Assembly: GCA_027574665.1 (NCBI GenBank)
Contig: CM050649.1
Coordinates: 67,298,150 to 67,362,149, forward strand
DNA from: Rhynochetos jubatus
Taxonomy: Eukaryota > Chordata > Aves > Eurypygiformes > Rhynochetidae
Reading direction: 5' to 3'
Length of the DNA stretch: 64,000 nt
Below are positions 45,910 to 59,481 of this stretch, piece after piece. The stretch's first letter is position 1. Every line of letters starts with the position of its first letter. The translations under genes were made by a program, and so were the position numbers. The notes under the pieces were generated by a model. It was not told the origin of the DNA and ran no database searches. It saw only the letters and a program-made list of their open reading frames with translations.

Positions 45910-47065
45910 CTTTCCCAGAAACATTAAGGAAAACACATTATGCACCACACCCACAGAAACGCCTTCAAAAATTCTATATATACCAAAATGTACGAACACA
46001 GCATTCATTTACACACATCCATTAAACGGGGTTATTCGTATTGGCTTTCCTTGATCAGACACATCCTACCACCTGAAGTTTGTGGTCTCTTAGGAAGCTC
46101 AAAGCAGGCACCAAAAAGTATCCCAGCTGCTCTTTTTTCAAATGACTTTGAGGCCTACTTTTGGAGAGTGGGCTGAGGGGGAAGAAAGAAATGGGAGTGA
46201 TGCTTAAAAAAAGATTTAGAAAAGGATCAGCTCCATCAAATTCTGGGGGATGGAGGGGGAAATTTACTTTCACACTCCTGAGGACAGGGGAAAACAGTTG
46301 TTTTGTTGTTTCTGATTAAGCATATAACACTGTGCTGTTATTGTTTTCTATTTTTGTGACAGTGGGAGACAAGTTGCTACAGTTAGGATATTTCGATGTT
46401 ACTCTGTTATTAGCTGAGGATAAAAGGAAAGCTTTAATTAAAAGATCATAACAGCCTTGTATCCACAGCAGATCAGGCAGGTGTTTGCTGACAGCTTCCT
46501 TCTCCTCTTCTACTCCCACCACCTTCCCATGCATCCTCCGTTCCATTTAAATAAGTGTCTGATTTCATGGAAACGTGGCAGCTTCTCGCTGCCTGCAGAA
46601 CATCCTCTCTCTCTGCCCTACAGGTCTGCAAAGCATCCACAGATTTGCTCTGTGGAGGGAGAGCTTCAACACTTCTAAGTGTTGATCCCAGGCAAGGATG
46701 CTTCTACATTGCTAGAGGGGTCCAAGCCGAAGTCTCCATCCACGTCAAGCTGGACGTATGCATTTGTGGAGCTGGGAGAGGAGCACCCTCCCCGCAGACT
46801 CTGGTTTTGCAGTGCTCTGTCCTGCTGCTTTGCCTGTCCATACTTCACTTTGAGGATCATGTTGAGTCACCCATACATGTTTTTAAGGACTCATGCCCTA
46901 GTGAGTCCCAGAACAAGCTTTGCAACATCCCTGCAAGCATGATACACACAAGCATCCTGCTCCTTTTCATCAAACAATACTTTTCAGATGAGCCAAGTGA
47001 CAGTGGATGCTTAGGGCAGAAAAAGGCAGATAGGGACCCAAAATGAAACAAACAAACAACTCTAC

Positions 47066-47273
47066 CTCTCTAAGTGGGATGATAACATTGCAGCAGCCAT
47101 TTTCCTTGCTGGCAAAACAGATATAACTGTCTGAAGTATACATCCTTCCCGCTGTGTGACAGCGACTAAACGGTGTCCAGAGAGAACAGTCTACAACTTC
47201 ATGCAGCTTCTCCTTCCTGGGCAATCTGAAGAAGGCCCGAAAGAATTCATTCTGCGCTCTGGCTTCAAGATCC
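47066..47273 (-). CDS. TBC1D8: TBC1D8 coding exon, second GRAM domain
   Basis: One base completes Arg, then 69 codons: DLEARAQNEFFRAFFRLPRK, EKLHEVVDCSLWTPFSRCHT, AGRMYTSDSYICFASKENGC and CNVIIPLRE. The minus-strand acceptor is ctcttaag and the donor GAG|gtagag. FFR-FRLP--E-L and G-MY-S--YICF are GRAM domain features, linked to lipid or protein binding at membranes. Confidence 0.97.
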
Positions 47274-50229
47274 CTTAAGAGAAAGCAGGAAGAGCGAATC
47301 ACAAGACCCCGAAAGCCAGGACACCCAGTGCAAGGTTCATTTTCTTATTAACCTCACCAAGAGCGAGGGATACAGAATAAAAGCGCCTTGCACAGCAATC
47401 ATCTTCATTGCTGATGTGAACAGATTAATAAAAGACTGGCTTTGAAATATGAAACAACCATCATCAACACTTGCTAGTTTAACAGTAAGGTCAAAAGCAA
47501 CTACTGTCATGACTAGGAAAGGAAAGGACACTCATTTAAATCAGCTGGTTTGTTGGGGTTTGGGGGTTTTTTTTTAATTATTATTTAACCATGCATTTTC
47601 TATGGCTGCTGTACCACTTTTCAGCCTCAAAGAGTTACAGGTTTCAATGCCCAGGAGATAACTACATCTTTCATCTAATGAACATACATTGAGCAACAGA
47701 AATTAGCTTTATGCTCCCTTGTTTCCCTTCCCAACATTCCAACATCACCCCAGGGAATTGCACCTGCACCCAGAAGTAATGCATTTGCTCAATGAGGACT
47801 TCCAAAGTGGTCAGTAATAGAAGAGTTAATGATGCTGGCATTTACATCATCACAGCCTTGACCTGCAGAGGTATCAGATTCTGAGAGCGCTCACAGCACT
47901 TGCAAAATGCTAAAGTTTCAAGTCACTTACAGCCTCAGTTGGAAATAACAAACAGCACCAGCTACATTCAGTTTGGACTTGGCTTCCTTCCAGTCACCCA
48001 TCCACATTTACGTGGAGAGAAAAAGTTTAAATAAATGAAGCTTTCATTACTGAGCTACGGTTATACAGACAGGGATTTTTTTCTTCCTCCTCCTTCTTTA
48101 ATAAAGAAGCCTGCAGTAATTTAGAGAGCTATGTAATTACATTATAAACAGGCCACGGCTATTAGCTCACCACCAGCAGCTCCAGAAATGGTAAGGCTTA
48201 AATTCTATTATTTTCTGTACTACAAGTAAATTTTTCCAAACATGATTCACCTTAGGGAAAAAAAAAATAAAAAGAGGGGCAAAAAGAAAAAAAAAAGCTT
48301 GACTTTGTTCCACTGAAAGAATTTAAAGCGTGGGCTGAAGCATAACAGGGAGTGGCACCTTGGTGCTGTAAATCCCCCTCCCGCTCCTTCCTTCACCCTC
48401 CTCTTCTGCAGACACCCTCCCCCTACCCCAGCCCTGCCGTTTCAAAATAAGTTGAGACAGATGATGCCTCCGCTTCAGTAAGTAAATCAGTTGAGGGGTG
48501 AGGGAGGTGGTGTTTAGTTCGGTCTAATCCATAGAAAAAACTAAAGCCATGTGAAACAGGGAGGAAGATAGGGGAGAACAAACCGAGACCTGAGAAGGGT
48601 GGATCCGTATCTGCGACCAACAGAAAAGACAGAACGCGTTCAACCAGCGTTCGGCTGCTGTTTCCTTCTCAAGCATTATCTTCCTTAATAAGATTATCCA
48701 AGGAAAACAGACAAATCGTCTCCTGTTTTTTCACAAAGAACAAAGACAAACCCTCTTTGTGAAGGAAGAGAAAAAGTTTGCTCCCGAGTTAAAATTCCAC
48801 AGCGAGAGCAACTCTGATAAGTGCCCGCAGTGATCTGCTATTGTGACAAAGCTGGATCAGGATATGCCTCCTAGTTAACTCACCACTAAAATATTTTCCA
48901 TTTCTGCACAGCACAGATGAATGCTGCTGATAGCATCTGCAGTCCGGTCCGGGTACAGCTCCGCTCTCCTCCTATTGTGCTGAGAAGGTAAGACCCTCCC
49001 TGGGTCTACTCGCTTGTGAAAATTTCTGTACCTTTATGTGGATAGAGGCATTATATAGAAGAGTGGGACCTCTGTGAAGGCAGAGGGTGTCTGTTATTTA
49101 AGAGCTGACTGTTTCTAATGCTCCATAATCTGCAGTTTCCGAAATTTCGGGATTTTGATGCATCTCTTGGGGCTGCAGGCTCCAGGTGTGGGGCCTTTCA
49201 GACAAGAAGCCACAGGTTTTTAAGCTGAGGAATGACATTTCCCATATCTGAAACCAAGTAAATTCACCAAACTCCGCATCCAGCCCCCTCACTGTGTACC
49301 GGGGGAAGGCTGCCAACCCTAACATCCCTGGAACTGCCTGTCCCCCATGACTCACGACGCAGGGTCACACAAGGCCACCGCAGAGACTGCACCGCAGCCA
49401 GGGCTTCCCCAGAGACAAGTGCCAAGGCAGGGGGCAGCCAGTCGTTTAAACATGATACAGCAAAGATGCAGTGACTGGACCACGCCACCGGGTCCCAGAG
49501 CTTCCATGTTGAGTTTCACACCACCTCCAACGCCGAACAGAAATGCAACCTTTCTACCTGCGGCCCAATCTGTTCGAAATGTTCTCCTCTAGCTTAACAA
49601 CTCCCACGTTGGTTTGGTTTTCAAGCAAATGCAGCAGCCTGAGCTGTACCTAAAAGGAATGCTATCATTATGTAAAAATAATGTTTATCGAGTGCTTACA
49701 CATGCATCAGAAGAATAAAAGGCGAGAAGATGCAATTGCCTTGTTCCCTATATTTCAGAAAACTCAGCAATTCTTACCAAGTACAGTTCCCGACTTGCAC
49801 GTTACGGGATCCTGGACTGCCTCCAACTCCAGCACTTCAAAGTGAACGGCAAGTCTGAACTGCGATAACTCCATCTGTGTGACCCCTACGTTACCTTCCA
49901 AGAGTTTTAAATTAAAGGAAATAACACACAAGACTAACAAAATGCCTGAAAGTATCAGGACACTTAAAATTATGTCCTCACCGTCAAATGTTTTTCTCTG
50001 CTTTAAATCTAACAGAAGTCAACTTGGCAAGATTTTGGCTCTGTTGAGTCACTTGCTGCCTATCTAACACCTAAACAGACTGGTTCACCTCTTGCTTTTA
50101 GAGACCGATTACTAGACTCTTCTTGCTATTCAGACTCCAGAAAGTTAAGGTTTTGGAAATAACATATCCAATGATATGTGTCTTGTTTATTTGAAGAACT
50201 GCTAAATTTGTGTGGCAAGAAAGACTTCC

Positions 50230-50730
50230 TGTAAGCGAGCTAAGAGCTAGGAGAAGTTATCCGAGAAGAGCCAACGTGGACTTGTCAGGACACATGTAAA
50301 CCCAGCATCATTCCCTGGGGTAACAAGAACACTGGACTTGTAGGTGGAGAAGACGCAATGGATGTTTTAGCCAGACTTTACGAAAGCCTTCATATTTCCT
50401 CACGTGGGAACTAGTAAAACAGGATTGAAGTGATAAGCTGTTGTACCAAGTCAGCTGAAAAAGAGTACCCCAAAAAACAGCCCTCAAAGGCTCCCTTCCA
50501 AAGTGGAAGGCTGTATGGAGAGGACCTCCCTGGGCCTATATCCTGGATTAGCTTCTGCTCAACGTCTTCATCAGCAATCCGCACGATGAATCAAGAGATC
50601 TTGTTGTTAAACTTGCGCACAATGCGAGGCTGATAGAGGCTAATGAGCAGAAGAACAGGATCAGGTTCAGATTGATATCCATAAACTTAAGGGATGGTGT
50701 GGAAAAAAGCAAAGAAGTGTTGTTGTGGGA
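50230..50730 (+). mobile_element. Old CR1 LINE, upstream part (split by younger CR1)
   Basis: This degraded plus-strand sequence follows the order of CR1 ORF2 reverse transcriptase. Examples are the block AACAAGAACACTGGACTTGT...GACGCAATGGATG and, near 50560, CAACGTCTTCATCAGCAATC, which corresponds to the region before the catalytic site. Many stops are present. It appears to continue after the younger CR1, at 51592. Confidence 0.6.
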
Positions 50731-51591
50731 GTGTTGATCTGCCTGAGGGCAGGAAGGCTCTGCAGAGGGACCTGGACAGGCTGGATCCATGGGCTGAGGC
50801 CAACTGTAGGAGGTTCAACAAGGCCAAGTACCAGGTTCTGCACTCGGGTCACAACAACCCCACACAACGCTACAGGCTTGGGGACACGTGGCTGGAAAGC
50901 TGCCTGGCAGAAAAGGACCTGGGGGTGTTAGTCGACAGCCGGCTGAGTATGAGCCAGCCGTGTGCCCAGGTGGACAAGGAGGCAAATGTCATCCTGGCCT
51001 GCAACAGGAACAGTGTGGCCAGCAGGACCAGGGCAGTGACTGTCCCCCTGTACTGGGCACTGGTGAGGCCCCACCTCCAATCCTGTGTCCAGTTTTGGGC
51101 CCCTCACTGCAAGAAAGACACTGAGGGGCTGGAGCGTGTCCAGGGAAGGGAATGGAGCTGGGGAAGGGGCTGGAGCACAAGTCCTGTGAGGAGCGGCTGA
51201 GGGAGCTGGGGATGTTCACCCCAGAAGGAGCGGTTCAGGGGAGACCTGATCGCTCTCTACAGCTGCCTGAAAGGAGGGTGCAGAGGGGTGGGGGTTGGTC
51301 TCCTCTCCCAGGTGATGTGACAAGACAAGAGGAAACAGCCTCAAGTTGCGCCAGGGGAGGTTTAGGTTGGATATTAGGAAAAGTTTCTCCACCAAAAGGG
51401 TTGTCAGGCACTGGAACGGGCTGCCCAGGGAAGTGCTGGAGTCACCACCCCTGGAGGGATTTAAGAGATGTGTGGACGAGGTGCTGAAGGACATGGTTTA
51501 GTGGTGGTATTAACAGTGTTAGGTTAATGGTTGGACTTGACGATCTTAAAGGTGTTTTGCAACCTAAAAGATTCTATGACTCTGTGATTTT
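50731..51591 (+). mobile_element. Younger CR1 LINE inserted in an older CR1
   Basis: This is a well-preserved 5'-truncated CR1. It starts near TTGATCTGCCTGAGGGCAGG and includes the ORF2 tail ([20 protein letters not shown], then [16 protein letters not shown]), with frameshifts further on. It ends with AAAGATTCTATGACTCTGTG. Its sense strand is plus, antisense to TBC1D8. It is much less degraded than the CR1 sequence on both sides. Confidence 0.88.
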
Positions 51592-52225
51592 CAGCTGTAC
51601 ATCGTAAGCTGCAGAAATGCAGCATGGAGATCAACACCACCAGTAGCCATTCAACAGAAAGACAAGACCTCGGGGTTACACAGAATCACAAGTTGAATGT
51701 GAGCCAACAGCCTCACGCTGGCAGAAGGAAGAGGAGCACCGTGCCGCGCTGCAGAAGTGCAGGGCCACCACGATGCAGCACAGCAGTCCTGGAGCTGCTG
51801 CCGAGACAGTTGTGCTGTTCCTGCCCTGGTCAGCACAGCAAGGCACTAGGGCAACCCTCTGTCCCACCACTGCAGCCGCATGGGCTAAGTGACAAATGTC
51901 CAGAGAAGAGCCAACAGAAAGGCTAAAATCAGGACCGGAAAGAAAAACCTGTCCGGGCAGTGCAGTTGCAAGAAGAAAAGAGAAAGATACCAACCTCCAC
52001 ATACACAAATGGTTGCTCTAAAGAAAGAGAGAACATCTGATGTCTTCAATAGTACTGGGTAGGACAAGAAGTAACAGACTCAAAAGCAGCACGAAAGATT
52101 CAAGTTAGACTTCAGAAAGAGTTTTCACTGATAGGACAGTGAAATGCCAGTATGGACCCTTATATTTCCATTATGGGAAATCCTTAAGAACAGGTTAGGC
52201 AACCATTTGTCACAAGTGACACACA
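51592..52225 (+). mobile_element. Old CR1 LINE, downstream part
   Basis: CR1 sequence resumes directly after the younger element. GACCTCGGGGTTACACAGAATCACAAGTTGAATG matches the KDLGV-LDHKLN region of CR1 ORF2. Further on, GGACAAGAAGTAACAGACTC and GAACAGGTTAGGCAACCATT match its 3' part. It is more diverged than the younger copy, as expected of the host element. Confidence 0.65.
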
Positions 52226-53932
52226 AGAGATATTCCAAACCCTGCCTTTTGCTGGGCAGATGCGGTAACAGGAGGTTCTTTGTAGTCACATCCTCCTTGC
52301 TGCTCAAGGTTTTCGGCATTCTCGGATTTCCTCTCTGAAGAAATGAATGTGGATTGAAGTGACATTTACGATGCCAGGTACTTCAAACCATTTCCATTCC
52401 ACCTAGATCAGTGCTGAAAACCTTCTTTGCCTTCACATGAAGCAAAGCCATGGTCACTGGCAATGCACAGTGAGACATGAAGAAAAGAAATGGAGGTGGT
52501 TAGAGCCTGGAGAAACACAAGGCACTTTTCAAACCTTACTGACACCAGCACTAAAGCTTTTTATTCGCCTGCTCTGCTCTGGCCAATTTCCTCATTACAT
52601 CTGAGGCATGCAGTGGATATTCTTGCATCCTGAAAGAGATGGAAATAAGAAGTACAAGAAACCTATACCTGAGAATTTAGCAACCTTCCTATTATAGATG
52701 AAAAAATAGTTACCGTATGTTCCAGTAAAACTGGATGGCACATAAATGTATCTGCAAGAAATGGCATTTGTAGTTATCAAACACCTCAGCTTTACTTTGC
52801 TCTTTATGGCAATTAATTGCCATTAATCCCTTTGTAATCCATTGTTCCTTATCCTCTCATTAAGCAGCACAGAAACTTATGTATTAACTTGTTTGACTCT
52901 GGCCACGATATAATTTGTGTCACAGACTGTGGGCCTAATCCCACAGCCTCCCTGAGTCCTGTCCCTGCACCGCTCAGCAGGGTGACCCCAAGAGCCTCAG
53001 AACAGCAGCAAAGGTACCTGGTTTTCAGAATGTAGAATATGCAGACTGTGACAACATTAAAAATGCACTTTATTCAAATAAAGGTATTGAGGTGAGCCTC
53101 TTGCAAAAGAAAGCCTAACAAACAAAAGCAATCTACAGCATCTTCATCAATTTGACACAGCTGGAATAACTGTAATGGCATGTGGATTATTGCTTTCATT
53201 AGACTACTATTTGCTTCCAAATCATGCAGAAGAATCAACAAAGTCAATTATTAAGGAAAAAAATTCAAGTGAAAAAGAATTGCTCTTGCAGTACTACAAT
53301 GGCTTCAGGGAAAAAAAAAAAAACTACCAACAAAAACTTCACACACCACGAAAGTTCAAACCCCCCCAACATGTCGGCATAAAAAACCAGTTTATCCACT
53401 ATTCAAACTACAGTCTTGCTTAATCACATTTACATCAAAGTGGTTGCTCAAGTGTGACAAAGGGCACCAGAAACAGCAACTTATCCAACCCCTACCTGTC
53501 TAATTCATGCAGAGGAAATGGGATTTCAGCATCTTCCATGTTTTCCTTTCTGCCATCTCCCCTTACAGCATTATCAGAACAAGTTAGAGAACATCTCCAA
53601 TAAACGTAATTTTAGTCTCCCTTCTCCTTTCCCCACACCTCTCCCCTTTTTTTTTTTCAAGCTGGAGGTGAGGAAAAAAGCCTCTTTCAATAAATGTGTG
53701 GGATGGTTTCTGTGGTGTTTGCTAATAGACATCCTACTTTTCAAAAATGCCACAAGGTACTTGGAGGTTGATTCCCCGAGAGCCTCCTTATTCCAGCACA
53801 TTTCTAAGCTTATACTTTTCTTTGCAATTTTAGTTTCTGTGTAGCTTTCTTGTAGTCAATATCCCTGAATCAAAGACTCATGTGGGAAGTTGACAATGAT
53901 GAGTTAAAAATCACTGGATGCTGAAAATATCT

Positions 53933-53946
53933 CCCCCCCCCCCCCC
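53933..53946. repeat. Poly-C tract of 14
   Basis: An uninterrupted run of 14 C in a TBC1D8 intron (G-run on the sense strand). It is likely unstable and also error-prone in sequencing. Confidence 0.85.
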
Positions 53947-55339
53947 GTTTGTTGTTATATTTCCTCTGGACTTACTTTCCTTGCTTCATGCATCTAATCC
54001 TTCAGTCCAAAACCGTGAGGAATATGGAATGGTGAAGCAGGGAAGGGGGTTTAGATACAACCTATCACTCAGAGCCGTATTCTACATTAGTCACAGTACA
54101 TATCCTACATTTCCTGGGCCAAAAGCCCACAATGTTAACAACATCCAGTTACATATACACTGTAAAAACAACGGTAGCTCTTGTGTTTCAGGGAACCCTG
54201 GCTAAGAAAAAAAAGCCTGCAAAGATGCTCGTGGCTGCTCACCACTCTATCACCTCAAATGAATTCCTTGATGGTATCATGGACGAAATCCTGGTGTCAG
54301 TGATTTTCCTTATCAGGGGTACATAGGAAACAGCAGAGAAAGCGCGTTTTACTGTTTTAAAATCCATTATGAAACTTGGCAGAAGTGTTTGCCGAGATGT
54401 ATATCCAACACCACTGCAAAAACGCTCCTCAGAAACAATTAAGTGGCTACTGGACATGTCTCTCGTTTTTTGGGAAAGGATACCACACATTCCTTATGTT
54501 TTAGGCAGGAAGCAACACCTGGGTAATTCCCTTCGTGCCTCTGGCAGAGGGGGAGGAAGGAAGAGCAGGAAAGGGCATGATTCAGGGGGGAATAAGCGCT
54601 CCACTCACACCCCATTCAGAAAACAAGTATGTTAAACCAGCACCTGAACCCTGACGCCCCGGGCAAATTCCAGTTCGGGTTATCCCACCTAAAATTCCTC
54701 TGAGCAGTTTCCTTTCCCCTTTCCCACAGCAGCAAATAAAACACAAAGTTGTGTGTTGTGCTACCGGCAGAGAAAGAGTTATCCATCTTCCCCGCGAGCC
54801 CAATGCATTTCTGTAGTGGGAGAGGAATGTGGAGATGCATTTCGGGGACGCATGGGGTAATTTGCTGACAACAGCAAATTAATCTGCTGCAACGGCCCGC
54901 GGGTTTTTCAGTCCTATAGCTGCTTGCTAAATCCGCTACGGCAACCACATGAGTGGGAAACTCCATGTTTCAAATAGGATAAAAAGCAGTAATTCTACAG
55001 AACTGACGGCACTAGGACAGCCTACACATAGCCAGCAAGATAAACAAAATAATGTTGCTCTTCAGGGAAAATATCTCTGGCTGCAACCTACCTTTCTACA
55101 GGTAATGGTATTTCTAAAACAGACTAACAAAAACACACAGCCATGGTTAAGGGAAGAATCTAAAATGGAAAGAAGAATCTTGCACGCAAGTTAAAATGCA
55201 CCTATTGGATACATCGTAATACGTTATAAAAACTCTTTTGCACCCAATCAAGTAAACCTTTGACATGTTACCCAACTAACAAAGCAAACCACGACGCCCA
55301 CCATCCAACCTACACTCACACAACAGTTTAGCTCTTTAC

Positions 55340-55580
55340 CTCTTGGTAATCTGAGTAGGATCCTGTAGCCCTGGATCCAGTTCAAAGATCTCATTATCCA
55401 GTAGCCTTCGGAGCGTCACATCTGCCAGCTGCTCCATGATCCTGAAAGCCTCAGCGATATTGAGGAACGTGGAGAAGTCGCGCTCTTTATTTGGAGTGGT
55501 GACGCGGACCGTGTCGGTCATGAAGACGTTGGAGGTTCTTTCCAGCTTCTGAACCTCAACCCAAGGAATGGTAAGTTTCA
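55340..55580 (-). CDS. TBC1D8: TBC1D8 coding exon, end of first GRAM domain
   Basis: 79 codons after completion of Leu: KLTIPWVEVQKLERTSNVFM, TDTVRVTTPNKERDFSTFLN, IAEAFRIMEQLADVTLRRLL and DNEIFELDPGLQDPTQITK. The minus-strand acceptor is caatggcag and the donor AAGAG|gtaaag. IPW-E-QKLERTSNVF and LADVTLRRLLDNE are TBC1D8/9 signatures. An ATG just upstream of the exon is intronic. Confidence 0.97.
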
Positions 55581-58500
55581 CTGCCATTGCAGAAAAAGCA
55601 AAAGTGGATTGGAAAGTCTGTGTCATTTTTCAGATTTGGGAAATAAGCACATTCTGAATGAAATGCAAACAACCAAAGGAGAGAGAGACCCATTTTCACA
55701 AAGACACAGCCGAAATACCTGTTATTACTCTACATTCATTCTCCCCACGCTCCAAAAGATCGTCTTTTTTGGAATCTCTCCCTCAAAATTGTACCTGTTT
55801 TCGTAAGAAAGAAGTGCTGGACCAGGGAGTCCTACCTCTGCAGAACAGCTGCCATGTGCTGTGCTCCTAACACCCTTACAAGGCATTTCTGCAGCCTGAC
55901 TTCATTACTACCGAAAGAAACAGTTCGGGAGCAGGCAGAAAACAGGGAAAGGCTTTGTAATCTCCCAGAAATAAAACTGTAGGCAGGCAGAAGCCCAATT
56001 ACACGCACAGTGCTTTTAACTTTCAAAATAAAGCTAACTCCCATACAAAAGGAAGCTTTTGCACATGGACGCTGTTATAAAGTTGAAGTGTTGCTATAAA
56101 CGGCGTTCAAATAAAAGCTGCCTAGGCACCGGGACCTTTCCATTTTGGTTACTTCTAACTTAAACGGTGCACAGGCAAGCCTTGCCTTAAACATCAACTG
56201 TAGGCAGACTTGTTTGCAGAGAAGAAAAAGTATAGGACAGTGTTGTCCATACATAAACACTGCTGAACCCTATAAATATAAATGGTAAACAGGATTGTCT
56301 TATTTTACATAACCACTCCAGGACATTATTTACCTCTGTCATACAAATCTCTGGGTAGAAATCAGGCTGGAAGAGACTAAACTTCTGCTTAACAACTGTT
56401 GGCAGCTTCCCAGGATTCTCTGTGCTAATAACATCAAAACTGCAGCCCCTGACATCCCTAGCTGGTCTCCTGATGCCAATAAGGCAATAAAAAAGGCAGT
56501 AATAACAAACGTTGTCATATATATATGACACTTATCCATGATCATTAATTACCGAAGGAGCTACCCTCAGCAATTCTCTGTACTACACGAACCGCAGTTG
56601 TCAAGATTATTTGCAGATTACATTTTTCCTTACTTAAATAAAGCACAGCTGCGTCAACACGCACAAACTGTTGCGAAGGGCCATAAAATCCTCTGCACGG
56701 GCACAGCCAAGGGAAGAAAGATTAAATAGCGCTGTAGCAATAGCGCTATTGTTCGCGCAGGTCGGAATCGCACGGGTTGTACAGTGGTGGCTACAGAAAC
56801 AGCGCAGCAGACTGTAAGGGGCCCTGACTAGTGATGAAAGGTACAGTCTTCAAAGTTTTAGGAAAACAAAAGTTTAATTAAAAAACGTGAAGAAACCCTG
56901 GCACGTCCTTTCAAGAAATCTGATGTTCTAAGCCTCAGAAATTCTGCAAATGCTTAGAGGCTTAGATAAAAGGGACATGTCCTGGAAAAAATGTTCCAGG
57001 GAGTTTATGCTTGCTTAAGCTGTAAATTAATTTTATGAGACGCTGAAAACAGGTTCCAGTATCACATTCCAGGTCATTTCAACATAAAATAAAATAAGGG
57101 GAAGGGGAGATACTTGCCAGAAGTAGGAGACTTAACGCTTAGCCTATAAAGAGATTTTAGTCTACAATGTGGGGGGATTTTTATAGAGTTAAAACACATT
57201 TAAGAACTATTTTTATTGCAACTCATATATTGGGGGTTTTTCCCTTGTGCTGTATTGAAGAATGCAATAAATGTGATTTCTTAGCAATATTTTCAAGACC
57301 AGATTTAACCGGATTTAATTTGTGATTGCTACCTGAACAAAAGACAATGAATCACTTGTTCTGCATACAATCAGCATCAGCTTCTCAAACAGTAACAACC
57401 AGAACTATGGTAAATCTGGATTATTCAATGTAATACAAGCATTTCATAAATGTGACAAAACACTAGCTTTGAAACTGAAGCAATCTCCTTTGTCAGGATC
57501 AGGGAGGTGGGAAGCACTTCAACACATAATGCTTCCCACCGAGCTAGAGAAAATTGGTTAACCAAAGGAAAATTCAGGTTTTAATTTCACAATTCCATGC
57601 AAATGCATGGGAACACAAAGGCAAAGCAACTGACTGCAACAGTGTCCATGGACAAAATGAAAAGCTACAAACATGAAGTTGTTTGGGGTTTTTTCGCATT
57701 TTCATAATGAATTATTATTAAAAGAGATGAGAAGCAACTTCTTCTTAAATAATACAGCGTGATGTTGTACTTCCAGTATCATTTAATGACCTGTGGTATT
57801 GCATAAACAAAACTTTTGAAACAGTACCAAGGATATTTCTCTCTCCCTCCCCCCTTCTCCATTATCTATCAATAATAAGATTCGGTTTTGCTTCATGTGC
57901 TTTGGCAGACAGGATATCTCAGATTTAATGAGAGAAAGCCTACAATGATAACAAGAAGAAATGATTCACAAAGGATATCAAAGGATATTATTTGAAACTA
58001 AACAGAAAACAAGGAGATTAAACCTGAACTCAAATATCTCCTGCATATCAAGACAATCCATTACAGTCTTCCTGCAAAACCCAACTTTTGGTTTTCTAAC
58101 AAATAACGAATTTTAAATCTAACCCTGCCACCTTTTGCAGATATGACAAAATAATTGGCCTGAAATAATACAAGCAAAGCATGTCTCAGAAATTACCAAT
58201 TACTCTCCTTCTTATTTTTACACTAACGTGCTTAATTTTTAAATCTACAGCTTTATTTGACTAGCCATCCCAACATTAAATCCAGACAGTAAATGTTAAA
58301 GTTTTCCCAATTGTTGTAACTGACAATTCTTGTTGTATTTACAGCAATATAGGTTTATATTACTGTCCTTGCTGAAGTTGCAGCCAGATAAACCAGACTT
58401 GCAATGTTTTCGGTTCACGTACACTTTTACTAAACAGGGAAATGCCATGGAGTTTAAATGGCTACATTCATTTTTACCATCTAATGTCTCTTACATTCAT

Positions 58501-59252
58501 TTTCACCTACTAATATCGATTCTGCCAGGTTTTTCATAATCACACGAGCCTCCCTCTGTAGAGGAACACCGTCACCAAGGCCTTAACAGCTCACTTCCTA
58601 AAAACCTACGTTTGTTACCGTCACTGTCACTCACAAATTTGTCACCGTCTGAAGGTCTTCTTAAAAACCCCGTGACACACTTCCCGTGTTGTTCCTGCAC
58701 CGCCATTCAGACGCACAAAGCAATCCCTAAACTGCTGTTGTTTTCCCTTAAAAACTCTGGATTTTCATCCGGTTCTGCAGGGCACAACCCTGGGATGTTT
58801 CTGGGGCTATTTCCAGGCAGGCAGCTGGACTCCAGCATCCCTGGCCCCACCAGCTCCTTCCACTGGTGCCCAGTAGCTTCTCTGGGCTTCCTTGCCCTGG
58901 GAGGGGCCCATCCTTACTCTCACTGTTTTTGGCACTAAAAGGCTCTATTTCGGAATCCGTAGGAGGTCTGTTACATTTTAAGGCGGCATCACCATGGCAT
59001 GAAAAAGAACCAGATAGCAGCTGTGTCTGCATACTCTTAAAGTCTCATTTTTATTAGTGGATTAAGCCTAAGATATAAACATAAAGGGTGAAAACCAAAT
59101 AAACAGGATCTTTCAGCTGAACAAGAAAAAACTCAGAAACTAAACTTCAGAGGCGAACTAGGCTTTTCATAAAACCTCTAGCTATTCTTGCTTTTAAATA
59201 GTTATATTTATATCTCTCCCCAGCATCAGATTTCTTACACATTTACACTTAC
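55581..59252 (-). other. TBC1D8 intron, 3.7 kb
   Basis: AT-rich unique sequence with no recognised repeat, exon or RNA gene. Confidence 0.6.
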
Positions 59253-59481
59253 ATTCTTTGCCCAGGAAGAAGGAATAAAAACAGAGATGATTGATGCTCA
59301 AATAAAGCCAGCCTTGCCGAGGAACTTTTCCTTTCCAACAGCAACAGGAATAATAGGTGATCAACTTCTCTGCTTCAGGAAAATTAAATCTGGATTCAAA
59401 TTTCACCAGGGCTTCTCGGAACTTCTCGGGGTCTTCCTCCTGCTCGGCGAGCTTGCTGCTCGTTTCCTCTGCAATCAGCGC
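59253..59481 (-). CDS. TBC1D8: TBC1D8 coding exon, first GRAM domain
   Basis: 76 codons plus one base lie between attgactcag and GAAT|gtaagt on the minus strand. The peptide is [60 protein letters not shown] and [36 protein letters not shown] is the GRAM domain start in the TBC1D8/9 family. Confidence 0.97.

Larger units (their letters stand above)
47274..55339 (-). other. TBC1D8 intron, 8 kb, with nested CR1 elements
   Basis: This is the largest complete intron in the window and separates the two GRAM-domain exons. It holds the nested CR1 pair (50230-52225), several A- or T-runs and a 14-nt C tract (53933-53946). No exon or RNA gene was recognised. Confidence 0.65.

Noticed and set aside
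45445-46008. 187-codon minus-strand open frame as one exon
   Set aside because: Only 45715-45909 is the TBC1D8 exon. The rest reads into CR1 sequence on one side and intron on the other, and the splice sites define the exon.
50694-51200. 168-codon plus-strand open frame as a gene
   Set aside because: It is the ORF2 tail of the younger CR1 ([16 protein letters not shown]), not a host gene.
55581-55626. In-frame ATG just upstream of the TBC1D8 exon as an alternative start
   Set aside because: The residues before KLTIPW do not match the family, and the acceptor caatggcag gives the expected Leu-Lys-Leu junction with the exon at 59253-59481.
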